Positions 38,201-50,200 of a DNA stretch of 64,000 nucleotides are shown here, in pieces. The DNA comes from Thysanoteuthis rhombus. Lineage: Eukaryota; Mollusca; Cephalopoda; Oegopsida; Thysanoteuthidae. Each line of letters starts with the position of its first letter. Position 1 is the first letter of the stretch. Location: NCBI GenBank assembly GCA_963457665.1, contig OY735228.1, positions 124,001-188,000 of the forward strand, given 5' to 3'. Both the position numbers and the translations under genes were made by a program. The notes beneath the pieces are model-generated. The model ran no database searches. It saw only the letters and a list, made by a program, of their open reading frames with translations, and was not told the origin of the DNA.

Positions 38201-38329
38201 AAAGGGCCCCTTCATCATTTAGTGTGATGTGATGGAAGAAGGAAATTTGGAATAATTAGACATGCTCTATCATTTAATCGGGGAAAAATAACCAAAAAGG
38301 CTGAATTATTATTTATACAATTCAGGTAT
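35230..38329. other. No gene recognised; telomere-like tract near 37200
   Basis: The complement of TTAGGG-like units (AAACCCTAAACCCTACTACT, ACCCTAACCCCTAACCC) occurs at about 37202-37290. At 37893-37990 a short unit with AAGGGAGGTAATC recurs three times (spacing about 45-55 bp). The rest is AT-rich and unassigned. Confidence 0.4.
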
Positions 38330-38900
38330 GTAAAAATATATCTTTATCATTGCATAATGTCAGTAGAAATGCAGTAGCTGAACTACTATTTATAAAGTCC
38401 CTTACCATTAGAGTTTTGGGGGTGGGCGTTTTTTAATAGTCCCCCTCCCTCAGTGCTAGTATTAACTATTCAGGAATATGTTTCAGAGCCATCTACTTTT
38501 AGCAAAAGATCTTTGTTCCTTCAAGTATAACCTTAAAAATCCCTTTCCTATCATTACCTTAGGATTGTATTGGATGAGTATCAAGGACTTCATTGATTTC
38601 ACACAGCCACTTGTAATTGTTATGTAAAATAATTTTCCATCCATCATACAAAAGTACAGCTCCAAATTATTTTGGTTACTGCCCTTCAGAATTAACAATT
38701 TAGATATCTTGTCTAAATTTGGATATTTTCAAAGCAGGGGTGAGAATTCGTAGAAAAGATCTATCTTTCTTTTTAACTTATTTTCATGAGATATCATGAG
38801 AACCATAGACCATAACAACAACAACAAATTCAACACTGTGCAACTGCCTTGAACTGACAAATATATATGATGAATATCAATTTCATACCATGTCCAGTTG
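38330..38900 (+). repeat. Dispersed repeat family 4, copy b (permuted)
   Basis: Blocks AAATATATCTTTATCATTG (38334) and GAAATGCAGTAGCTGAACTA (38367) come first. GTTATGTAAAATAATTTTCC (38618), a CTAAATTTGGATATTTTC stretch (38713) and GAATATCAATTTCATACC (38873) follow. In copy a (31240-31740) the order is reversed between these two groups. Confidence 0.55.
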
Positions 38901-40067
38901 TTGGCTGTCTCTGTTTATGTACCACGTTAGATGTAAGTTGGAAGGAAAGAATAAGCGAAGTGTTTCCTTATTCCATAGACAAAGAATTTAGGGATGTAAA
39001 GAGAGAGGAAACCATTTCCTAAACATTTTGAATTCCTCCATAGGGTGTATCCAACACAATTTGGCCCTAACCATTGGAATTTTTGTTTCATTGCAGATTT
39101 GTTTTCTTAGTGCAGCTATGAACAGAGGAGCTGGGTACAAGCAACAAGAATGCACAAGTCAAAAACACCTATGTGAAAGTATAACAGGAAAAGCATAATA
39201 AAGAAACACACTCTGTTGAAAAATAAGCATCTCACTTTTACTTCTTCAAGAGGGACTCTTTTTGTTTACAAAGTATGAGACAATTGCTTGGGAAAACAAA
39301 AGACGCAAAAAAGGTGTATATAACTATTTCCCAAAATATGTATAGGCCTGAGTCTCTGTCTTATTGAAGTCAGGGCCAAGTCAAATTTCACCATTGTTGT
39401 CCAATTACTGCTGACTTTTCCTTCATGTCTAAAACCTTTACAATTGCTCCAGAGTTGTAACTTATAATCTATCATTCAACCAATGCAGACAGCAACGATA
39501 GTGTATGTCTGCTTGTTTACAGAGTTTATAGTTGCATTGAGGAATTCTCTTCTCAGTAATTTGTTCATAGGTGGTTGCCTCCTCTATAAAACCTGCTTCA
39601 ATTGGATTGAGTGTAGCTAGTTGATTGAGACTAGACACCAAAAGAAATGCCTTTGTTTAATAAAACCGCAGAATGCAACTCAATATAGAATAAGTTCCCT
39701 TATCATCTTTTAATTGCCAGTACAGGAAAAGAAAAAAAGTCAACTTTGCCTCTTAAATTCATGAACTTCTTGAAACCACTCCTAAATCATAGCGTAACTT
39801 TTCAATCAATAAGATTTTTTTTTTTAAAGTTGATTTTCAAATTATTCAATAAAACCTCTCTTAAAAACTTTTCTTCATATCCATTAAAATTAGTGAAGAC
39901 ACACCTGTCGTTTTATATCATTTTATTGCAAAAATGTTTCATTTCATATTTGTTCACTTGATTTCGTTTCAGCTTTAATTACACAAAAATGATTTCCAAA
40001 ATTAGAGGGGTTTTTTTGCTTTTAAATTAGATTTAATCAATTTTTCTTTCATTTCATAATTTGAAAA
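38901..40067. other. Intergenic sequence downstream of REXO2
   Basis: No conserved exon was recognised between repeat family 4 and the REXO2 3' end. It is AT-rich with only short random ORFs. Confidence 0.4.
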
Positions 40068-40083
40068 TTTATTGAATTTTATT
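40068..40083 (-). terminator. Two overlapping-range AATAAA polyadenylation signals of REXO2
   Basis: On the minus strand AATAAA occurs at 40083-40078 and again at 40073-40068, about 50-65 bases past the REXO2 stop codon. Either could direct 3'-end cleavage, giving a short 3' UTR. Confidence 0.65.
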
Positions 40084-40132
40084 TGAAGCTTATATTTGTA
40101 ATTGGATTCAGTTTGGTTGAAATCTTTCTCCT

Positions 40133-40205
40133 CTAATCCTGAGAGAATATAGATTTTCTATAATACTCCAGTTCTTTGATGCTCTCTTCAATGTCATCCA
40201 GGGCT
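40133..40205 (-). CDS. REXO2: REXO2 exon 6 with stop
   Basis: It completes R210, then reads [20 protein letters not shown] and ends SQD before a TAG stop. D214 completes the DEDDh set. The acceptor is TCATTTCAG. Confidence 0.93.
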
Positions 40206-43200
40206 CTGAAATGATAAGAATAGAATTTATTAGGATGAAATCGTCAATTAATTTCATGATAATCAAATATTAGCTGGCTAAATTATCACCAGATATTCAA
40301 ACATGAATTATTGTATGAATTATACATACCAATATCCTCATCTTTGCTCTTTGCATTACAGCATTTTAGCTGGTACACTCTTCAGACTTCCTCAGATCCC
40401 TTGAGCCTTTAACAAAACCCTTCATTTCTTTGATGGGGGGGTATATTGTCTTTTCTATCACCTAGTTGTCATACCCAGCATCCTTCCTAGGAATTGAACT
40501 AACATCTTTTCTCTAAACAACTATTGTCTGATGACCCTTTGTATGGGACTGCACAATTCTTTCCATGAAAGGTTTGTTCCCTCATTGTTTCTTAGGACTT
40601 ATGCACTGACCAACTTTAGTGACCTACCCAGTGTTCTCATTATTAGAAATTCACCAATTATATGATTGGTGAAGAGATGAAAGGCTGCCTTTCCAGATTT
40701 TAAACCACTTTTATTTAACCAACCTCACCAAGCCAGCAGAAAAAAATCTGAAAGTTTTGAAATCTTTCTTTTGGGACATCCATTTTCCTTAACTATGAAT
40801 TCTGTTGGTCTCCTTGATTCACTGCCATCTCAGATGCTGAGCTCACCTGATTATGACTCTTTATTTCATCAGAATAAGAGCGTACAATAAAAAACATCTA
40901 ATTGAAGACTGAAGTTCAAAACGGCAAGGTTAAATATTTTTTAATGGTTCAGTGAATATACAAGGAATTTGCTCAAATATTAACATTCTCCCTAAAAATG
41001 GTTGCAATTAATCAAGATCCACCACTAAAATTGAATTCAATTTTGTTAGGGGATCTGGATTAATTGCAACCATTTTTCAGGATACCATTCCATAGAAATT
41101 TTAGTTGTGTACAAAATTTCCCGGGGGTTTCTTTTTAAGGAACTGGACACTAGAAATAATAAGTAAATGACCAATTGGGTCTACATAAGACTCAGTCACA
41201 CAGTCAAAGACAAGATTCTCTAGTAACCACAAAAGGTAAACTAAACAAAAGGCCGGCTATTTTTACTGTTGTCAAATAGAAAAGGTTGCAAGTAATCAGA
41301 CTTCAGCTTTTTGATTTTTTCTCTTTGAGAAATCAGTTCAATTGACATTCCAAGGGATCACTTTCAGAAGAGAAATAAAAAGCTCAAGAAAAAGTTAGAA
41401 TCCAAATAAATCATATAAAATCTGAAAATAAAAGCAAAAGCACTGATTTGGAAAATATAGTTTTTCACTATTTTAATTTCCTCCACTTCTGAAAAGTCAT
41501 CATTATGTTTAACTGACAAAAATGCAATGAATAAAAGAAAATGGAATGAAATCATTGAAGAATTCCAAATGAAATGATTGTAAATGACTAGTGTTGAAAA
41601 TGCATAATTCCATATTCCTCAAAACTACTTGAGAGAAAGAAATTGATATGGAAGAGAAGAGGAGTGATCTCCCTTTTTTGCATGAGATGCGTCTTACTCA
41701 GCTATACATGATTCACCTTTTAAAAAATGATGAAGAAAAGTAGGCAGATCTGCACAAGTGATGTTTAAGACATGGCGGGACAACCAATGTATTTCTTATC
41801 AAAGTCGGATGTTGGAGTTTTATTGCCAGCGTACCTGACTAAACTCGGACTCACATCTTCAGAAAAGAGGAAATACATCAAGAGTTTCCAAGATCAGATA
41901 GAGGCTGTACCTACAGGGATCTGGTGCTCCTACAGTGTAATGAATAACCAACAGTTTGATGAGGCCCCACCGGAGTCTACTGGATTAGTGGTAATAATGC
42001 TTTGGACTTGAAACCATGCTTGACCCAAGGGTTATCATCCGATGAAGACTTTGTGGGATGCACAGCTGTTGTTTTGGCAGTAATAATTGGATGAATTTTG
42101 AATTTAGGGTTCAAAGTTTTTTTATACAAAATTTAGAAAAAGTTTCCAATTGTGAAAGATGCAGTACTTATATAAACCAATAGAATACTTGATATTTGAT
42201 GATTTATAGGAAATCCTAGCAGTCATCAGAAGATTTGGTTTTTCTTTTTTCTCTTCTTCGGCTAAAATTGAATGATGTAAGAAAATAGGTCTGGTTCGTC
42301 AAGTAATGATGACTATCAGATGAACAACATCTAATGATAGCATATTGGAAAAAGGGGTGATCAATGAATAAGTTACTTCTCTTGCCTTTTGTTGCATCAC
42401 TAAAAAGTTCAATTTTTTAATATTTAAACTAGAGCGAAGACTGCCGCACACAAAAGGATCAATTTACAATCAATTAAGATGGGAAATTGCCCCCACCACC
42501 AAAAAACTTGTTGGTGGGGAGGAGGACATTTACAAAAACTGTTCTTCAAAACATAAGGAGTAAATGTTTCCCTCTAGCACCATTAGTTCAGCTATTATGT
42601 ATGACATACACATAGCCAAACAGCCAGACCTACTTGAAAACTGAAGAAGCCTATATTGACATTTTGGTTGATGGATTCTAGAAAATAGAAACTTATTACA
42701 AAAATATTTCTGAGCCTTGAAATACTTACCTATGAGTAAGCGCTTTTGGAGGAGAAGTATCATAGGCTTTGGGATACCATCGTCTAACAGCCGGAAATAC
42801 AAAGTTAAGACAAAATATGATTCTTATAAATCAAAAATATCTTCAAGATGAAATGCAGGCTTCAAATGAAACAAATTTTTCTATCAATGAAAATTTAGAA
42901 AACAAATATCAAGCAAGAAATGATATTTTGGATAAGAATGAAAAATAGACAGAAATTATAGGGATTTTTTTCAGAATGCTATCCCAATCCTGATTGGGGT
43001 TTTTTGTACACAATGTTTTGGCTGATATACCCTATGGCCTTCTTTAGGTTCATGTCATGATTGAAAAGACTGTTGGAATTTCGGGATGACAACCCCATTC
43101 CATCTGCTCAGGTAGATAGACCATGTATATGTGGGGTCAGGTTTTGGTGTTTTGGAAGAGTTGGTAAGATTATTTCAAGCAAAATGAGTTGTTGAAAAGT

Positions 43201-46200
43201 TGCTCAGTTGTTGTTCATTAGCTGCTATACTGGGAAAGTGAAGGACAATACACTAATTCTGCTGAAACGTGTACAAAAAACAATCAATACAAGATGAGGA
43301 CAACAGTCTGAAAAAAATCTATGCATAATGATAATTCAGATAGAAATGGACAGTAAGTTTATCTGTTTAGAGTCATTCTTTCAGGCAATCTTTCATAGTA
43401 GGGAGAGAATTCAAAAGAAATGAAGCCAATATAAAAGGAAATTCAGTTCTAAAATGAAGAAAGAAAACATGAATGAATGGATGAAAGTCATGTGACCAAT
43501 TCCACTTAGTGTCTCCTTTTTTTATATCTTGATGATTTTGAAGGAATTCAGCAAAATTTACTTGGATTCTACAATATTTAGAGAAAGTCTATTTTGACTG
43601 GACAATATGTAGAGGGAAATATGATAATTTAATAAATATTTACATAACGATATGTGGAGGAAAATACTTCTGGAAGATATTTGCTTGTAATGATTTCACT
43701 ATCTGCACACACACTCACAAAAGATGAGCAACATCATTACAATTTTCTTTATACAAAAAAAAACATGAAGACGAACATATTTGTCCAAATTATTCATGAT
43801 CAAAGATCCATTGAGGATGAGAGGAATTAATAGAGCAGGTCTCCTACATACCTACACAATTCCTTGATAGAACTCACATCAATAATACGATAATGAAGAT
43901 GGTTCATGAAATTGGGCATGTATTTCTGCAGGAACATCCTGTCGACATGGACAGAGTTACCAGCCAAGGGACAAGAGGATTTGGGAGTGTGTTCCTGAAC
44001 AAATTTCAGCATCTTGTTTTCTGCATCCACCTGAGTTATAAGACTTTTTTTTACAGCATCAGTCAGTCCGGACTGAAAACAGAAAGTAAAATACAATTTC
44101 ATTCAAAAGGATACAAAAGGGTCTTTGATGGAGATTCAAAGGTTAAAATGCATCATGAATTGAATTCAACATTTGTGAGTGGCCTAGTGGTTAACAGCAC
44201 GGAGAATGGAGTCAGCAAGATGAATTTCCGGCTGAAATGGCATTCAGGAAAGGCATGTATCCATCTCCTCATCCCAACCAACACATGATGGACCAGCACG
44301 AGAGGGTAAGACTCATCATCCCTATCTCCACCCCTACACTTGAGGGAGGAATATGTCAAAGAACAGATCTTCAAGTCTGATAAAAATAGATATATATAAT
44401 AATTTATCTCACAAACCTTCTCACACGCAGTGCTTGTAAAATATTTTTGATACTTTTTCACAAGAAAGAAAAAAAATGATAGCAAATTACATTGAATTAT
44501 CATTTTTCTCCCTTACACACTGAGACATCACAGGTTCTTGGGAGCAGCCACAAAGAATGAAAGTGGGTGGGTGCAGAAGAAAAATATAAAGAATAGAATT
44601 GAAAAAGGAATCGATTCAGTAAGAAAATATCCTTGAATTAAATCGCTTTTGATTTCAAGTTGAATTCAGTGTTTACAACAAGTTCCACTAAAAAGTTATT
44701 CCAGAAAACAAATAAGCTATGTATTAGAGCAACAAAGCGTAATGTCATCAGCTGCCTTCCAATTCCAAATAAAATTCGAAAATAGGAAAAAGGGGTGATT
44801 AATGAATAAGTTACTTCTCTCACTTTTAGTTGGACAGTGATCACTAGAGAAAGGCTAGATTTACAGAAAACAATCGTGACTGCTGTTGGACACAAACAAA
44901 GGGACCAATTTATCATAAACTTACATTGCAGACTGAACTCCTCACTAAAAACCTGGGGGGGTGCATAAAAAACAGTTTCTAATGAAAAAAACAACAAAAA
45001 ACAGAAGAAATTCAAGATGGATGTAATACTCACTTTGCCATGATGTTCTTTACACCAATCATTCATAGAGTCCATGAGACTGTCTGGTTGGTTGATTATC
45101 AAACTTGGAGCCTAAAACACAACATAACAATTGCAACAGAACGAAAAACATAAAGAAAGAGCATCTAAAACTTTAAGAGTTATCAACATTTCTACTTTTG
45201 GGTGATTCCAGGATACATCATCTCTTTGAATTTGAAACTGAAGAATTGAAGGTATTGTCCTTTGGGTGATCTGTCTTGGAATAAACCATTTGTTTAGATA
45301 ATCTGATTGCTTCTTTCGCATTTTTGATGTTTTGCCAAGGTTTGCCAAGTTTCTTTGCATAGGAGAGATATAGGTTGGCTCTTTTCCTTAAATAAAACAC
45401 CTGATGAAGGCTGAAGAATGGATCAGCCAAACATTATGTTGACAACATCAAAGATAGGAAGAAGAAATTGTTGTAATAAAAAGTAGAAATGATCAATACC
45501 AATAGTGGGAATTTTCAAAAAAAACTTGTATCTTCTAAATTTAAAATCTATTCACATATTTCATGATATTTCAATGACTCAATAAATAGTATCAAAAAGA
45601 CGGAAATATAATAAACTGCAAAAATTGATATAGTTTCAAGCACAATATACTTTAATAGGAAAAAGTTTTGAAAAAAGCAACAAATCAAACAAAATAATTT
45701 ACACTGTATAAAATGAATTAATACATAATCTCCTTTCCATTTTTATGTAATTAACCAGAAATGTAAAAAAACAACAAAGAAACCATTTGTAATGATCTTT
45801 TTGGTTATTATTTTCTTTCATCTTAATTTTTTCTGCAGCCAACAAAGTTGTTTAAGTTGTTTTTCAAGGCACACTCATCTCCCTATGAAAGGCTCTGTCC
45901 ATCAGTCAGTCTATCCCCATATTGTTCCTCTGCTATTTTGTCAGATTTTCTTGAAACTTTGTAGAAAGGAGTCCCTTGATAAGATGCTTCTTACTTATTA
46001 AAATCTTCCACTCAATCACTTGATGTAGCAATGTTTATGCTTTAAAATCGATTTTCTGAGGTGTTTTGAGTCAGATTTACTTGAAACTTGATAGAAAAGT
46101 GTTTCTTTATAGGATGCTTCTGACCTAAAATTATCTTCAACTCAGGATCACATGAAATGGTAATAATGGCATTGAAACTCCATTGTGGACATCTCATTGA

Positions 46201-47206
46201 ACTTTCAGTTCTTGTTTCTCACAATTAACTCAGGCTATTGATCCACAGCAGTGAGTAAACAGAGCGGATCAGAAATAAAATAAAATGAACAGTAATCAAA
46301 AAATTAAAAATAATACAATATTTCATTTAATGAAAATGAGCAATAAATAATAACATGAAAGAAACCTTTGCAATGATATTCAAGTTCTTGTCTGTAATGA
46401 TGCAGGCCATTTCAATAATCCGATCCTTGTCTAAATCCAATCCAGTCATCTTGAAGAAAAGACAATCAATAATTTAGCATTTTAAAAAAATATATAAATC
46501 ATAAATGAAACATAGATCTCAGCTGAGTTTTGTTTACATTTCAAAACTCTTTTCTACTAAGACAAAAAGGAAGAGAAACCTTCTATCTTTAAAATCCATT
46601 GCTGTATAAAAACTATTCAATACCAATTATGGCAGGAACTTTGGGTTTCTTTCCATTTTTTCTCAAACTTTAAAGATCAAGATTTATAACAAACAAAAAT
46701 AAATAAAAAAATGTATTTTATTAGATATAAAATAAAATCAAAGATGATGATGGTGTTGGTGTTGGTATTCTTCAATAAGCATTAAAACTGTGATTAGAAT
46801 ACAAGGCCAGATGAACACATCCTCATGTAACAATAATAAAATGGAAAAAAAACAACTTACTTCTCTCTTCAACTACTACCAAAGGGGGAGTTTGTCTAAC
46901 TTTAAACTTTACCTGAGGGGAATCTGTCAGAGAGATTTTTTGTTCAAGGGGAGTTATTGAGAGCCCCCACTGTTCTGTTTAAAAGATATGTGATAGTTCT
47001 TGATATCAACATTCAAGTAAATGTTTGGTTTGTTTGTTTTTTTATTTATTTCTCTCTGCACAGAATTTCAAATGAGACATAATTTCATGTGAAAATGACA
47101 AGAATTTCCAAATAAAAACCTGTTTGACTTATTCCTTGGTTTGGGTGTGTAAAAAAAAAGGTATGGGTGAGAAAATCTGAAAAGAAAATACAGACATTGT
47201 TTTTCA

Positions 47207-47241
<35 letters not shown>

Positions 47242-50200
47242 CCATCATCAGGACAGCATTGAAAAAAACTTTTTATTGTAATCATGATAAAGACTATTCA
47301 CAAGAAAGAAAAGAAACAGCTATTTTTTTCTATTTTTCCTATTTTACGTGAAATTTAGGAAACTTTTGAAGAAAGTTTTCAAGGCTTCTAAAAAATAATT
47401 TTTTAGAAGTAACAATCAATAAGCAATTATAAGTGATGAACAAAATCTATGATAAAGCCTGAAAAATCCTTCAGAAACCCAACCACCCTTAATGGGGCCC
47501 ATGCACATTCCTGAGCAGAACCACATAGCCACTGCTTTAAAACCTCGAAGAAAGCACAAAAAATTGATCTGAAGGCTTGCTATGTATTCTTCTTGATCTC
47601 ACAAATAAACCTTTCGAACTAAGCATCCTTCGTAAGGGCCATTGAAAATACCAGTATTTAATTTAGCATCACTGATGTGTGGAAACTTCTATTTTATCAA
47701 AACAAATGCCGGACTTTCTTTATTCATTGCTTTGACAAAATTTTTCATCAAACCAACTTTGATATGGAATGGTGAAGTGGATTAAGAAAAGATAAAGGGA
47801 ATCAAGAAGAAGTGTAGCAAGCATATTTTAAGAATCAGGTTGAACAATTCCTCAAGATGACTATTTCTATTGCCCAAAGTGTTTTTCAGATCTTGACTAT
47901 GCCATTTGAATTCAGTTTTTAAAAACTTCATTATTTTCCAATATTAAAATTGAATTTCTATCTATGGTGCATGTATATCACAAAAAGAGCGGAACTTGTA
48001 TTTCAACTTTAAATCTCAGCATATCTTCCGTTGGTGGCAATAGTATTTCTGAATACCGAGTAAAATTTTCATGTTCTTTCAAGATTTGACTTGACAAGTC
48101 AATAAAGAGTCTCCATTCTGCTGGGTAAGAAAAGCAGACCCAATGCTTCATTTAGTCCTTTAATGTTGCTGCAATAAAGTAATGCTCTTTAGAGTGGAAA
48201 ACTTTCAGGGTTCTTCATCTCTGTTTCAATACTACAAGTAAATTGTTTTATCAAAGACTTGAACCAAGTAGCTGCACAGACTCTTCAGACAAACCTTAAT
48301 CACTGTTCAGGTTGTTGAAGTGTTTTTGACTCAAGGGCACAGGATTGTTCATGTTGGTGTTGGAGTATGATCTGATGCTGATTTATCATTGAAATCTAGA
48401 TCTTCAGGTACTGTGGGTATGGCAGAAAGAACATGGGGATACTTAACGTGATGTTTGTATTTCATATTAATTCCTGAAGTTGAATATAACATGAAAATTT
48501 GAAAAAAAATCTGTGCCTGAATTTTATTAAAATAAAATGTTCACTTGAGTTTAAATACACTCAAAATTTACAATTTCACTTCCCTCCATGTCATCAGGAT
48601 CCGAAACAAAAGAGACTTTGTCTTGCTTTTACTCTGTCTTAATTTTTCAACACATTTTGCAACATGTAAAAAAAAAAGCAAAAAAACTTTTATTCCGATT
48701 TCCAAGTTCAATTCCCAAATAGCCATGATAGCATGACTTTGCAAATAGAGTAATTTTAGATTGTTGATCTGGCCACAAATATAGCTAAATTTATTCAGAT
48801 TATTTTTACATTTTTTCATGATTAAAACCTACCACTTTTGAAATTATTCTAGGTTCATCTATTATGGCATTTTACAATAAAATATAGGAATAGAAAGATA
48901 CAGAAAAGAAATGACTTTATCTTGTTTCATAACCTACCTGAAAATAATATTTATAGAGAAAACATGTTATTCATTGTAAGACAACAATATAATTTCTCTT
49001 GAATCACTTTTTCATAAATAAATATTCTAACGAAAATTGGTAGAATAATGAATAAAAAAGGAAAGTCTTATGGATTGAAAGCACAAAAATTTACACGCTA
49101 AGAAATATTTCTAATTGTTTAAAAGTGGACCACCCTAATGAAGTAGTGCCATCACTTTAATAATAAGATGCTCAGGTAACAACCTTTACAAGCGAACCAG
49201 GAAACTTCCAAGACATAGTTTGGTACGACGGTAGTAAGGGTTCAGTTTAATAAAATTACATTGCACTTACCATTATGCTAAACAGCCCACTGGTAATGCA
49301 AAGGCCGAATAACTGCTTTCAACCCAAATTCTCATCTTGTTTATTCTCAGTCTTTTTCATCTCTTTCAACATGACAGTATGTATTAAAGAAAATGGACAT
49401 ATTTGGTCCGACAGAATGAATTATAAATTACATTATATTATATAAAAACTGATTTGAAATAATTTCCCGTCATTCCCATACACAGTAAAACACACTAAAA
49501 ATTTACTTTACTATAAACTGACTATTTTCCAATTATTATTGATTGAAAGCCCATGAAATTACTTACAAAAAAAATTAATTCAAATTTCCTGTGCTTTCCA
49601 ATCCATTTGACACCACAACCAACCGGAAATTTGTTGATTGTATATAACTGCTTTCCTAAAGGTTTTACGGGGATGTTTCTATTTACAATCTATGATGATA
49701 AAGTGGGCACCTCCCGAGATTTTTACGGAAGTACGGCTTACATGAACTCTCTCTTTTGGGTTAAATAGAAATGACGCAAAAGGATCAAAAATTAAAATTT
49801 CAATTCTTTTGGGGTTGGGTCTTTTTACCTTGACCCCCAACGCGGAAAGATTTGATACAAGGACGTTTTTAACGTGGGGCGGATTGATGTTATTAATAAA
49901 TACAGTAGCCGGAAGAAGCAGACGACAATTCATGTGAGCCGCACCCCTATAAGAATGGCGAGAAGTATGTGCCCACTTTATAGACATTTTATACGTTATA
50001 AATAAGACCCTTACCCTCGTAAAACCTTTCAAATTATTTTTCTGAAAATAACTAACGAATTTCCGAGAGGTTCAAATGTATAATGGAGTGAGAGCATAAA
50101 GTAAATAAATAAATCTTATGCAAAACGATTTGCTTTTAAAAAGGTTTCAAGTACTTCGAAAGAAAAAGTGAATTTTAGGTTGAAACACATTTGTTTTGTT

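Noticed and set aside
43893-44288. Plus-strand ORF of 131 codons
   Set aside because: It is antisense to REXO2 exon 4. The minus frame is the conserved one.
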